The notes: a model not told the origin generated them from the sequence alone. A DNA stretch of 64,000 nt from CAVQCX01 sp963775335 (GCA_963775335.1 CAVZIJ010000002.1:1054001-1118000), one strand, 5' to 3'. Shown: positions 9,064 to 17,319, counted from the first letter of the stretch. Translations and numbers: made by a program.

Positions 9064-10107
9064 ATGGATTTCCGCGCCCTGAGCTCCCCCCACGCCGCGC
9101 TCCCCAACCGGGTCAACCAGGTCATGCTCGACGTCATCCTGGCGCTCGTCCCCGGGGCCCTTGCCATGACCTGGTACTTCGGCTGGGGCGTCGCGGTGAA
9201 TATGGGCATCGCCGCCCTCACCGCGGTCGGCTCCGAGGCCCTGGCGATGCGTTGGAGGGGGAAACCCGCCGCCCCCGTCGTCGGTGACCTCAGCGCGCTG
9301 GTCACGGCGCTGCTGCTCGGCATCTGTCTACCGCCCCTGCTGCCTTGGTGGATAACCGCTCTGGGCACCGCGTTTGCCATCGTCATCGTCAAGCAGCTCT
9401 ACGGGGGGCTGGGCTACAACCCCTTCAACCCCGCCATGGCCGGTTACGTCCTCCTGCTGATCTCCTATCCGGTGCAGATGACGAACTGGCTGCCCCCCTC
9501 GATGCTCAACACCCACCCCCTCGGGCTCGGAGATACCCTGGTCGCGACCTTCACCGGTCATCTGCCCGCCGGCCTCACCTGGGACAGCGTCTCCGGCGCC
9601 ACGCCGCTCGACGAGATGCGGACCCGCCTGGCCATGCACCAGATGATCAGCGAGATCCGCCAGAGCCCCCTATGGGGGAGCTTCGGGGCACGCGGCTGGG
9701 AATGGGTCGGCAACTGGTACCTGCTCGGTGGGCTCTACCTGCTGTGGCGGCGCGTGATCACCTGGCAGATCCCGGTCTCGATGCTTGGCGCCCTGACGCT
9801 GGTGGCCGGCCTGTTCTGGGCGCTGGACCCCCAGACACACCCCTTCCCGGCCTTCCACCTGTTCAGCGGCGGGGCGATGCTCGGCGCCTTCTTCATCGCC
9901 ACCGATCCCGTCACCGCCAGCACCACGCGCAAGGGGCAGCTGATCTATGGGGCGGGCATCGGTGTGCTGGTCTACATCATCCGGACCTGGGGCGGGTATC
10001 CCGACGCCATTGCCTTCTCCGTGCTGCTGATGAACATCGCCGCCCCCACCATCGACAGCTACACGCAGCCTCGCGTCTTCGGGCACAAGGGACCGCGCAG
10101 TGATTAG
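9064..10107 (+). CDS. rnfD: Rnf complex membrane subunit D (flavinylated)
   Basis: 347 aa multi-spanning inner-membrane protein. The motif DSVSGATPLDEMRT holds the Thr that receives covalent FMN from an ApbE-type transferase, and an apbE gene is present at 52.8 kb in this window. FNPAMAGYVLLLISYP is the conserved quinone-reductase-like helix. It starts 2 bp after the rnfC stop and overlaps rnfG by 8 bp. Confidence 0.95.
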   Translation: MDFRALSSPHAALPNRVNQVMLDVILALVPGALAMTWYFGWGVAVNMGIAALTAVGSEALAMRWRGKPAAPVVGDLSALVTALLLGICLPPLLPWWITALGTAFAIVIVKQLYGGLGYNPFNPAMAGYVLLLISYPVQMTNWLPPSMLNTHPLGLGDTLVATFTGHLPAGLTWDSVSGATPLDEMRTRLAMHQMISEIRQSPLWGSFGARGWEWVGNWYLLGGLYLLWRRVITWQIPVSMLGALTLVAGLFWALDPQTHPFPAFHLFSGGAMLGAFFIATDPVTASTTRKGQLIYGAGIGVLVYIIRTWGGYPDAIAFSVLLMNIAAPTIDSYTQPRVFGHKGPRSD

Positions 10108-10747
10108 GCACAAGACCCTGGTCGCAGGGCTCCTGCTGGGCACCTTCGGGGTGGCGGGCAGTGCGCTGGTCGCCTTTACCCACGAGGAGACCGCCGACCG
10201 GATCGCCGCCAACGAGCGCGAGGCCCAGCTGCGCCTGCTCTCCGCCCTGGTGCCGCCTCAGACCGTGGACAACGACCTGCTGGCGGATCAGGTCCAGGTC
10301 CACCGCAAAGTGCTGTTGGGCTCGGCCTCCACGACCGTGTACCGGGGGCGCCTCAAGGGCAAGCCGGTGGCGGCCGTATTCACCTCGGTGGTGCCCGACG
10401 GCTATAGCGGGCCGATCAAGCTGCTCGTGGCGGTTCGCCGTGACGGCACCCTCGGCGGCGTGCGGGTCATCTCCCAGAAGGAGACGCCGGGCCTGGGCGA
10501 CCGGATCGAAGCCAGCAAGTCCGATTGGATCTACGGCTTCACGGGCAAGTCCCTGACGGACCCACCCATCGAGAAATGGGGGGTCAAGCGCGACGGCGGC
10601 TATTTCGACCAATTCAGCGGCGCCACGATCACCCCGCGGGCGGTGGTTCGAGCGATCAAGAACACCCTGATCTACTATCGGGAGAACGCCGACACGCTAT
10701 TCCAGCTGCCCGCGGCGGCACTCGGCAAACGGCAGGAGAGGTCCTGA
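10100..10747 (+). CDS. rnfG: Rnf complex FMN-binding subunit G
   Basis: 215 aa with a GTG start inside the end of rnfD. One N-terminal membrane helix (residues 7-28) anchors a periplasmic FMN-binding domain. FSGATITPRAVVRA carries the Thr for phosphoester-linked FMN, and ETPGLGDRIE is the family motif. The stop and the next start share TGATG at 10745-10749. Confidence 0.95.
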   Translation: MIRHKTLVAGLLLGTFGVAGSALVAFTHEETADRIAANEREAQLRLLSALVPPQTVDNDLLADQVQVHRKVLLGSASTTVYRGRLKGKPVAAVFTSVVPDGYSGPIKLLVAVRRDGTLGGVRVISQKETPGLGDRIEASKSDWIYGFTGKSLTDPPIEKWGVKRDGGYFDQFSGATITPRAVVRAIKNTLIYYRENADTLFQLPAAALGKRQERS

Positions 10748-11448
10748 TGGCAGCCACACCGACCTACGGCAAGATCCTCAAGGACGGACTCTGGACCAAC
10801 AACCAGTCCCTGGTGGCCCTGCTCGGGCTCTGTCCCTTGCTTGCGGTGACCAGTAACGCGATCAACGGCCTGAGCCTCGGGCTGGCGACCATGGCCGTCC
10901 TGATGATGTCGAACACGGTGGTCTCGCTGATCCGCCAGATCGTGCGTCCGGAAGTGCGCCTGCCGGTGTTCGTCATGGTGATAGCCTCGTTTGTGACCGC
11001 GGTCGAGCTCGCGATGCAGGCGTACTTCCACGAGCTGCACAAGGTGCTCGGCATCTTCATCCCGCTGATCGTGACGAACTGCGTAATCATCGGGCGGGCC
11101 GAAGCCTTCGCCTCCAAGAACACCCCGGGACGGGCGCTGGTTGACGGCCTGGCCATGGGACTCGGCATCACATCGGTGCTCACCGTCCTCGGCGCCCTGC
11201 GCGAGCTCGTCGGCCAGGGCACCGTGCTATCCCAGGCCCACCAGCTCTTCGGTAGCGCCGCACGCGCCGTCGAGCTCAGCCTCGGCGCGAGCTTTCACGG
11301 TCTGCTGATCGCAATTCTGCCCCCTGGGGCGTTCCTCGGCCTGGGCTTCCTGATCGCGCTCAAGAACGTCATCGACCGTCGGGCGGCCCGAACCGTCCCG
11401 GCGCCGGCCCACTCGATCGAGACGGGGGCGGAGCCGAGCGCGGCCTGA
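10747..11448 (+). CDS. rnfE: Rnf electron-transport complex subunit E
   Basis: 233 aa, homologous to RnfA in inverted topology. GLCPLLAVTSNAINGL and IFIPLIVTNCVIIGRAEAFA contain the membrane [2Fe-2S] Cys residues. The last 25 residues are a soluble tail. It completes a rnfABCDGE operon in standard order with every junction short or overlapping. Confidence 0.95.
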   Translation: MAATPTYGKILKDGLWTNNQSLVALLGLCPLLAVTSNAINGLSLGLATMAVLMMSNTVVSLIRQIVRPEVRLPVFVMVIASFVTAVELAMQAYFHELHKVLGIFIPLIVTNCVIIGRAEAFASKNTPGRALVDGLAMGLGITSVLTVLGALRELVGQGTVLSQAHQLFGSAARAVELSLGASFHGLLIAILPPGAFLGLGFLIALKNVIDRRAARTVPAPAHSIETGAEPSAA

Positions 11449-11477
11449 GTGCCCACCGGAACGCCCCGGGCGCGTCG

Positions 11478-12113
11478 ATGAACCGGGAGCAACGCGGGCA
11501 GATCTTCGAGCGCCTGCAGCGCGAGAATCCCAGCCCGACCACCGAGCTTCGCTTCCGCTCGCCCTTCGAGCTGCTGGTCGCCGTGATCCTGTCCGCCCAG
11601 GCCACCGATCGCTCGGTGAACAAGGCGACTGCCCCGCTGTTTGCGGTGGCCAACACACCCGAGGCGATCCTCGCGCTGGGCGAAGAAGGGCTGAAGGGGC
11701 ACATCAGGACCATCGGGCTTTTCAACACCAAGGCCCGCAACATCATCGAGACCTGCCGCATCCTGCTGGAGCGCCACGGTGGCCGGGTGCCCGCGGAGCG
11801 CGCTGCGCTTCAGTCGCTGCCGGGCGTGGGCCGCAAGACCGCCAATGTGGTGCTCAACACGGCCTTCGGCGAGCCGACTCTTGCAGTCGATACGCACATC
11901 TTCCGGGTCGCGAACCGGACCGGCCTGGCGCCGGGGAAGACGCCGCTGGAGGTGGAGCGACGGCTGGTCCGGAACATCCCGAAGCCGTTTCTCAACGACG
12001 CCCACCACTGGTTGATCCTGCACGGACGTTACATCTGCCTGGCCCGCCGACCGCGCTGCGGCGCCTGCGTGATCGAAGACCTCTGCGAGTACCGGGACAA
12101 ACGGATCGACTAA
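11478..12113 (+). CDS. nth: Endonuclease III (DNA glycosylase/AP lyase)
   Basis: 211 aa, typical length. The helix-hairpin-helix LPGVGRKTANVVLN contains the catalytic Lys, and the catalytic Asp is in AVDTHIFRVANR. The C-terminus carries the [4Fe-4S] pattern C-x6-C-x2-C-x5-C (CLARRPRCGACVIEDLC). It removes oxidised pyrimidines. The nth gene follows rnf in many gammaproteobacteria, as here, 29 bp downstream. Confidence 0.97.
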   Translation: MNREQRGQIFERLQRENPSPTTELRFRSPFELLVAVILSAQATDRSVNKATAPLFAVANTPEAILALGEEGLKGHIRTIGLFNTKARNIIETCRILLERHGGRVPAERAALQSLPGVGRKTANVVLNTAFGEPTLAVDTHIFRVANRTGLAPGKTPLEVERRLVRNIPKPFLNDAHHWLILHGRYICLARRPRCGACVIEDLCEYRDKRID

Positions 12114-12116
12114 GCC

Positions 12117-12557
12117 ATGTTCACCGACGACCGGACCCGGATGCGGCGGACCTTCGCCGAAGCCTGGCGCAAGCGCCTGCAGGGCGAGCCGTTGACACCC
12201 CTGGAGGCGCAGATCGCCGACCTGGTGGGCGACCACCCGGAGTATCACCGGATACTGGAGGGGCCGCAGGAGCAGCTGGACCGAGACTATCTGCCCGAGC
12301 AGGGCGAGACCAACCCCTTCCTGCACCTGGCCATGCACCTGGGGCTGCGCGAGCAGGTGGCAACGGACCGCCCCCCGGGCATCAGGGCGCTGCACGGACG
12401 GCTCGCTCGTCGGCTCGGCGATGCCCACGAGGCCGAGCATCGGATGCTCGAATGCCTGGCCCGGTCCCTCTGGGAGGCCCAGCGCAACGGACAAGCTCCT
12501 GACGAGGCCGCCTACCTCGAATGCCTGAAACGGCTGGTGGCGCACAGAGGGCCCTGA
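12117..12557 (+). CDS. DUF1841 family protein
   Basis: 146 aa, starting 3 bp after nth. NPFLHLAMHLGLREQVATDR is the hallmark of the DUF1841 family, which is frequently found beside nth. It is mostly helical with no signal peptide. Function unknown. The conserved 'HLAxHL' His pair hints at metal or nucleotide binding, but this is speculation. Confidence 0.8.
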   Translation: MFTDDRTRMRRTFAEAWRKRLQGEPLTPLEAQIADLVGDHPEYHRILEGPQEQLDRDYLPEQGETNPFLHLAMHLGLREQVATDRPPGIRALHGRLARRLGDAHEAEHRMLECLARSLWEAQRNGQAPDEAAYLECLKRLVAHRGP

Positions 12558-12724
12558 GACGCGCCCACGCGGGGCCCCGGTCGGGCCCGTCCCCCACCCG
12601 CCCCGGCGGAATCGGGCAGAGAGTCCTTGTCGCCGCCGACCGATGCGTAGACGATCGGCACGGCCTCACAGGGCCCGACGGACCAACGCATCAGAAGGTC
12701 CGACGACCCACAAGGACCGATGCC

Positions 12725-12905
12725 ATGAACAGGCACTCCGTCAGGAGGCCGCTGACCGCGACCGGCGCTCTCCTCATCGGCGCCCTCGGCCTCGGCGGCC
12801 TGGCAAGCGCCGCCGACAGCCCCTCCGGACTGGCCCCCCGCCGAGAGCCCTCTGCAGTTGGCGGAGGGTAAGTGCGGAGACGCCAAGTGCCGTACAGCCG
12901 CGTGA
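12725..12905 (+). pseudogene. HvfA-like low-complexity peptide with EGKCG motif, frameshifted
   Basis: ATG 12725 begins a signal peptide (MNRHSVRRPLTATGALLIGA, then LGLGGLASAADSP). The original frame stops at 12871. Removing one C from the C6 run near 12835 continues the frame as a short tail ending LQLAEGKCGDAKCRTAA, stop 12903-12905, giving 59 aa. EGKCG repeats are the mark of HvfA-type copper-binding RiPP precursors, whose Cys residues are modified by HvfB/HvfC. Only one full motif remains and no HvfB or HvfC gene follows, so this is probably an orphan or remnant. The reconstruction is inference. Confidence 0.45.
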
Positions 12906-12915
12906 AGTCCGACCC

Positions 12916-12948
12916 GTAGCCCGGATGGAGTGCAACGAAATCTGGGAT
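12916..12948. repeat. Dispersed intergenic hairpin repeat (CCCGGATGGAGTGCAACG type)
   Basis: gtagcccggatggagtgcaa followed by cgaaatctggga can fold through cccggat/atctggg. This element is a familiar dispersed intergenic repeat in several gammaproteobacterial genomes (from memory). One copy is seen here, between the HvfA-like remnant and parE. Confidence 0.5.
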
Positions 12949-12998
12949 ATCAGCCCACCGCTTCGCTCTTCCCTCCTGTTCCGTGCGAAGCCGAGGGC

Positions 12999-13299
12999 CT
13001 ATCCCGGGAAGTAGCTCGCGACATCCATCCGTCGGTGGGGAATGCCGATGATGTCGATGCCGCCGTCGCGGATGAGATAGAAGATGACGTGAGCGTCTTG
13101 GACGTAGCTGTAGTACCCTTCCTTGATGTCCGAGCGGTGCCTGCCCCGCTCGGGAAATTCCGCCCAGCCACGCAAAACGGCGATCCAACGCCCGAAGATA
13201 GATATCACGGTGCTCTCTCCCCCAGGTCCGGAGCGTAAAGCGTCCGATGTTGCGCAAATCCTGTGCGGCCCTGGGGGTGAGCCTGAAGATCCGCGTCAT
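12999..13299 (-). CDS. parE: ParE/RelE-superfamily toxin, one frameshift
   Basis: The N-terminal part (MTRIFRLTPRAAQDLRNIGR, TLRTWGREHRDIYLRAL) and the C-terminal part (SDIKEGYYSYVQDAHVIFYL, then IDIIGIPHRRMDVASYFPG) are in different frames. They join at about 13163 when one T is removed from a TTT run, giving 99 aa with the classic ParE layout. ParE toxins poison DNA gyrase. The start overlaps the parD stop by 4 bp (ATGA), antitoxin first, as expected for a type II operon. As written the toxin is disrupted; a sequencing indel is equally possible. Confidence 0.75.
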
Positions 13300-13544
13300 C
13301 CTTCCTCATCCAGCTCAGCCAGCAACGTCTCCAGGGAATAGCCCTCCACGAATTCCCCTTTCGCCGCCTGCGCTTCTCCCTCGCCGAGATGCGCCCGCAG
13401 CGCGGCCAGTCTGCTGTTCCTGGCCTCCATGTAGCGCAAGGCGTCGCGAACCACTTCGCTGGCGGAGCCGTAGCGCCCGCTGGCGACCTCGTTCTTGATA
13501 AAGACTTCCCAGTGCTCGCCCAGACTCAAGCTCGTCGTTGCCAT
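13296..13544 (-). CDS. parD: ParD-family antitoxin (ribbon-helix-helix)
   Basis: 82 aa. The N-terminal RHH domain matches ParD proteins: SLSLGEHWEVFIKNEVASGR, then YGSASEVVRDALRYME. The acidic C-terminus (YSLETLLAELDEEG) would bind the toxin. It neutralises ParE and autorepresses the operon. The upstream AT-rich inverted repeat is a candidate operator. Confidence 0.88.
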   Translation of the reverse strand: MATTSLSLGEHWEVFIKNEVASGRYGSASEVVRDALRYMEARNSRLAALRAHLGEGEAQAAKGEFVEGYSLETLLAELDEEG

Positions 13545-13557
13545 CTCGAACCTCGGT

Positions 13558-13582
13558 TATTCATATCTAGCAAATTTGAATA
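13558..13582. promoter_or_regulatory. Candidate parDE operator/promoter
   Basis: An AT-rich patch in otherwise GC-rich DNA, with inverted half-sites tattca and tgaata separated by 13 bp, 14 bp upstream of parD. RHH antitoxins bind such palindromes over their own promoter. The position is seen; the role is inferred. Confidence 0.4.
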
Positions 13583-13616
13583 TATTGGCCCGCATCCCCG
13601 AGTCAAGCATGAGAGC

Positions 13617-13743
13617 TCAGTGCAGAGGAGCCCCCGATTGCGCAGCACCGGCATAGGCCCGGGCCTGCCGAGCGCCGAGCCAGCTGCAGCCTCGGGCCCC
13701 AGGATCGGCGCTCCTGCTATCCTGTTGCACTGAGCCGGCTGTC
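13617..13743. repeat. 127-bp element with perfect 8-bp terminal inverted repeats
   Basis: tcagtgca at 13617-13624 is matched by tgcactga at 13736-13743. A second partly paired arm lies just inside (ggagc / gctcc). No gene fits inside. It could be a MITE-like unit or a large hairpin. Confidence 0.35.
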
Positions 13744-13802
13744 TTGGCCTGACGGCTTGAGCCGTCGATCGGCCCGATCACGGAGAGGGAGCACTGATTG
13801 CG

Positions 13803-13973
13803 ATGAGCACCGAGAGGAGAAGACCCCGGGTCTTCATCTCCGCCACGGCGGAGGACCTGGAGCCTTACTGCCGAAAGGTGGACGACGCCATCCGCATGCT
13901 CGACATGGAGCCGATCTATCACCCCAAGTGGGGTGCGACCGGTCGCCCGTCGCTTACATCCAAGTGTGCGTAG
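13803..13973 (+). pseudogene. N-terminal stub of a DUF4062-type protein
   Basis: 56 aa from ATG 13803 to TAG 13971-13973. RPRVFISATAEDLEPYCRKV and DAIRMLDMEPIYHPKWGA match the first strand-helix-strand unit of DUF4062 ('VFISST..DL...R..A..AI..LG..P'), a TIR-like N-terminal domain often found on STAND NTPases and defence-type proteins. The reading frame ends where the domain should continue, and no continuation was found in the other frames. Probably a truncated remnant. Confidence 0.5.
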
Positions 13974-14143
13974 CAGATGAATCCATTTCTGCGGCGAGAC
14001 ATGCTCAGAATTCTTCGTCGGGGATTCTCAAAGGCAAGTGCAGCCAAGACTAACGCGGCGTTTCCGGCGTAGCCATCGCAAGAGAACAGTCGACATGCGC
14101 CCCCTGATCCCGGTTGGACCGGGTACCTTCGAGCGCGAGAAGC

Positions 14144-16123
14144 TTAACCCACGGCGGGTAGCGGGTAGACGAGCCGCACCTGCTCGGGGGCGGCCTTGGC
14201 GCCGGGCGGCGACAGACGACGGTAGAAGTCCAGCTCCGGGGGCTCCAGCGTGCCGGCCACCCCTTTGAGGTCGCTCAGACGCAGGCCCTGACGGACCAGG
14301 TAACACAGGTAGGTGTGGCGCAGGGTATCGGCGCCGATCTCGTGGGCATAGGCGAGCCCAGCGTCTTCGGCAGTTTGCGAGAGCAGGCGCTCGACCGTCT
14401 CGCGGGGTTGCGCCGTCTCACCCAGGAAGGCGAGCACCGGGCCATCCACCTCGGAGAGCCCGCGACCCGCCCAGAGGGTACCGAGCGCCGGGTGCAGGCC
14501 GAGGACTCTGGGGCTCGCGCCCCGTAGCTGCAGCCGGCCCGCCGCAAGATCCACGTCCAGCCAGCGCAGTCCGCCCAGCTCATCGACCCCGATCCCCGAC
14601 AGCAACAGGGGCACCAGCTCGCGGGTCTGCTCGGTGCCGGCGGCGAACAGGGCCCCCACCTCTCCCTGGGATAATTCCCGGGGCGCGGCCCTTCCCGGCA
14701 GGGCGGCGGTCGGCGGCTGCTCCGCCAGGCGCCCTGAGACCGGGGTGGCCTGGGGAAGCTGTTGGCCCGGGGCCGAGACGATGACCGGCCATGGGTAGGG
14801 CGTGGGGGCCGGGCGGCGAGCATAGACGAGAAATTCGTAGATCAGGACCCCCAGGAGAGCAACCACCAGGGCCGCGCCCAGGGAGATCCCCGCGTCCCGG
14901 GCGTAGAGAGGACGCTCGGGAGAGTCGGGGATGAAGGGCTCCTGCAGGACCCTGAGGTCCACAGGCAGCCCCTGCTTGAGGAGATCGGTGTCGACGAGGC
15001 GCTTCTCCGCCCCCCGCTTGAGCCCCTGCAGCTGCTCCAGCTCCCGGGTCAGCGACTGGTAGTCGCCCAGATGGGCATCGACTCCCTGGGCCTCCTTTTC
15101 GCTCTGCGCCAGCTGCCCCTTCAGGGTGCTGACCAGCACGCGCGCGCTGGCGACCCGCTGCTCGGACTCCCGCAGGGCATTGCGCTGCAGCTCCGCGGGT
15201 GCCTCCGCCAGGCGCTTCTCGGCGGCCTCCAGGTTGTTGTGCAGATCCGCATACCCCGAGTCCCGCGCCATGTAGGCCGGGGTGTAGTTGTCGTCGTAAT
15301 GCTTCATCTGGGCGCGCAGCCCCGCCACCTGGTTCTCCAGGGCAGCCAGCTGCACCTTGTCTTCGGGTCGGACGTACGACCGTCCGGCCGCCAGGGCATC
15401 CTTGATCGCGTCGAGCTGGGCCTGGGCCGTTGCCAGCTCGGCAGTGGCGTTGTCCAGGGACCTGTGCAGCCCCTGGAGCACCGAAAGCTTGCTGTTCTCG
15501 TCCCTTACATCGGAGACGATACCGTGCTCTTTGCGGAAACGCTCGAGCTGCTCTGTCTTCGCGGCGATCTGCTCGTCGAGGTGGTCCACCTGCCCGCGCA
15601 GCTCGGCGTCCTCCCGAGCGGCATTGGATTTGCGGGCATCCTGGGCGGACTGCTGGTAGCCCGAGATCCACGCATTCAGCAACGTAGGCAACAGCGTCGC
15701 CTTGCGCCCCTCGGCGCGCAGCTCCACCGCACCGGCCTCTGGTAGCGCCCGGGCCGAGAGCCGGGCGGGTGGCTCGTCGGCGACCGCTGCCCTGCGCCAG
15801 CCGGCGGCCACCGCATACACCTCCGCCAGGAGAGCGGGGTTGCCGAACGCTTGGGCGTGCCTGGCCACGTTGACCCGCGGTACAGCTACCGCAGCAGGGC
15901 TGCCCACCGGTGCGGCCTCGCGCACCAGCACGATGGCCGTGCTGACATAAACGGGTGGACGCAGGAAGGTGAACGCGAGGCCCAGCGCGGCGACCAGCCC
16001 GAACAGGATCGCGAACAGCTTCAGCCGGCTGGGGCCGGCGCGCTGCTGTCGGGCCTGCACGAGCTGGGGGGCGTCGTACACGGGTCCAGCGGGCACGTAG
16101 AGGTCGTCGGAATACCTGGGCAT
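14144..16123 (-). CDS. Wzz/GumC-type polysaccharide co-polymerase fused to a degenerate tyrosine-recombinase-like domain
   Basis: 659 aa. Residues about 32-55 form a membrane helix, followed by the Wzz-type periplasmic domain. A long coiled coil spans about 160-400 (LDEQIAAKTEQLERFRKEHG), and a second helix lies at about 415-440 (LGAALVVALLGVLIYEFLVY) after the usual Pro-rich approach. The cytoplasmic tail (about 484-640) resembles a tyrosine-recombinase catalytic domain: VPLLLSGIGVDELGGLRWLD, DTLRHTYLCYLVRQGL, then a Tyr in LDFYRRL. The first catalytic Arg is replaced (SGIGVDEL where active enzymes have TGLRxxEL) and the first His of HxLRH is Asp. It is therefore unlikely to recombine DNA. 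Such proteins control polysaccharide chain length. No glycosyltransferases lie nearby. Confidence 0.75.
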   Translation of the reverse strand: MPRYSDDLYVPAGPVYDAPQLVQARQQRAGPSRLKLFAILFGLVAALGLAFTFLRPPVYVSTAIVLVREAAPVGSPAAVAVPRVNVARHAQAFGNPALLAEVYAVAAGWRRAAVADEPPARLSARALPEAGAVELRAEGRKATLLPTLLNAWISGYQQSAQDARKSNAAREDAELRGQVDHLDEQIAAKTEQLERFRKEHGIVSDVRDENSKLSVLQGLHRSLDNATAELATAQAQLDAIKDALAAGRSYVRPEDKVQLAALENQVAGLRAQMKHYDDNYTPAYMARDSGYADLHNNLEAAEKRLAEAPAELQRNALRESEQRVASARVLVSTLKGQLAQSEKEAQGVDAHLGDYQSLTRELEQLQGLKRGAEKRLVDTDLLKQGLPVDLRVLQEPFIPDSPERPLYARDAGISLGAALVVALLGVLIYEFLVYARRPAPTPYPWPVIVSAPGQQLPQATPVSGRLAEQPPTAALPGRAAPRELSQGEVGALFAAGTEQTRELVPLLLSGIGVDELGGLRWLDVDLAAGRLQLRGASPRVLGLHPALGTLWAGRGLSEVDGPVLAFLGETAQPRETVERLLSQTAEDAGLAYAHEIGADTLRHTYLCYLVRQGLRLSDLKGVAGTLEPPELDFYRRLSPPGAKAAPEQVRLVYPLPAVG

Positions 16124-16280
16124 AGGCCAGTTGGGTGAGGTCTGAGCGACAAGGTCGTCTCGCCCGCGGCGCCGGGGGCGACGACGGCTAAGACTGCGCC
16201 TTGTCGGCTAGCAGGTCAACGGCTCAGCAGACCTGCGGCAATCACGCGAGCGCCTGATCGCCGCGTCGCAGGCACATAAG

Positions 16281-16307
16281 GCGTCGGGCCCCTTGGAGAC
16301 CCGACGC
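16281..16307. terminator. Hairpin between two minus-strand genes
   Basis: gcgtcggg (16281-16288) pairs perfectly with cccgacgc (16300-16307) across an 11-base loop. It lies between the OB-fold gene's stop and the Wzz-fusion start. There is no clear T-tract on either strand, so termination is only a possibility. Confidence 0.3.
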
Positions 16308-16350
16308 ATGACAGTGCGTGCCGTTCGAGCACGGCCGGAGCAAGCCCCAC

Positions 16351-17046
16351 TCAGGGCGTAAACTGCCCGTCGTCGATCAGCACCGGGTAGACGTAGCCGT
16401 AACCCAGATCCTGGTTGGTGAGCAGCTTGCCCTGGGCGAGCACCACCTTGCCGACGGTCGGCACCTCACCGGTGGCACGGAAGATGAGGTCGTGCGTCGT
16501 CGCCCCTCCCGTTCCGTCCTGGATGTGCACCCAGTTCTTACCCATGATGTTTGGCAGGGCCTTCACCACCCGCCCGCGAACCTTGACGGTCTTGCCGTTT
16601 AGCTCGTCCTTGCGCTGGAACAGCTCGGCCACCGTATAGCCGCCCTGCGCCTTCTCGATCGGCTCCGCCGTCGGCGGGAGCGGCTGGGGGGTGACCAGCG
16701 GATGGGGGGTGACCAGCGGACGGGGCGAGTGGTCCGCCGGGGGCACGGATCCGGTCGCGATGGCCGAGACGAAGAGGATACGGTCGAACGTACGCTTGAG
16801 CGTGCTGCTTGCGAAGTCGTGCATCCACATCTGCTCGCTGAAGCTCACCTTGTCACCCTTCTTGATCACAGTTGGGGGTGCCGCGATCCAATAGGGCGCG
16901 CCGCCCTCGTCGATCTTGGCATAGGTGTAACCTCCGCTGTTCATCGTCTCGAGGACGACTCCACTGTGCGGCGCACCGGCGTAGACCGTCGAGAGGCAAG
17001 CCGCGAGCACGGCCACAGCGCACCACTTGAGCGGAGACTTGATCAT
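16351..17046 (-). CDS. Exported OB-fold protein
   Basis: 231 aa. ATG 17046 is preceded by aaaggac at a good ribosome-binding distance; the longer frame to 17238 lacks this. A signal peptide (LKWCAVAVLAACLSTVYA) is followed by a first module, GVVLETMNSGGYTYAKIDEG. A Pro-rich linker with a duplicated PLVTPHPLVTPQPLPP stretch leads to an OB-fold (GKTVKVRGRVVKALPNIMGK, NWVHIQDGTG, VVLAQGKLLTNQDLGYGY). Similar OB-fold proteins are found near periplasmic redox proteins, but the ligand is unknown. No operon partner is evident. Confidence 0.65.
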   Translation of the reverse strand: MIKSPLKWCAVAVLAACLSTVYAGAPHSGVVLETMNSGGYTYAKIDEGGAPYWIAAPPTVIKKGDKVSFSEQMWMHDFASSTLKRTFDRILFVSAIATGSVPPADHSPRPLVTPHPLVTPQPLPPTAEPIEKAQGGYTVAELFQRKDELNGKTVKVRGRVVKALPNIMGKNWVHIQDGTGGATTHDLIFRATGEVPTVGKVVLAQGKLLTNQDLGYGYVYPVLIDDGQFTP

Positions 17047-17294
17047 GATGATTTGTCCTTTTGGCTCTGGCACCGAAGTCAGGCGCCGGGGTTGGAGGGG
17101 ATCGGGTGCGGCGGTCTGCGCGTGTTCTGCGGGAGACCACCCTGCACTCGGACGTAACATTAAGCGGCTGTCGGTTGCGCTGCAACCGTGGGAAACCCGG
17201 AGGGACAAACGGACGCCGCGGGCCACGATAACGGCCACAATCCAGCCCTTGCGCGGGTAGGAACGCCAACCCGCGCCTCCCGGCTCCCCGATGA

Positions 17295-17319
17295 TCGCGA
17301 GCTGGAGCTCGCTCCTACC
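17295..17319. repeat. REP-like element (copy 1)
   Basis: tcgcgagctggagctcgctc followed by ctacc. Related copies occur at 29833-29856, 29885-29909 and (more divergent) 33851-33876. It overlaps the last bases of the minus-strand gene that ends at 17315. The shared core is ggagctcgctcctac, which can form a small hairpin. Confidence 0.65.

Noticed and set aside
14022..14060. A taacgc-containing segment after the DUF4062 stub as a second attC site
   Set aside because: No matching arm or opposing core within 150 bp; base composition alone is not enough.
16139..16350. Possible small RNA gene between the Wzz fusion and OB-fold genes
   Set aside because: Only one hairpin without T-tract was found and no promoter; recorded as a weak terminator instead.
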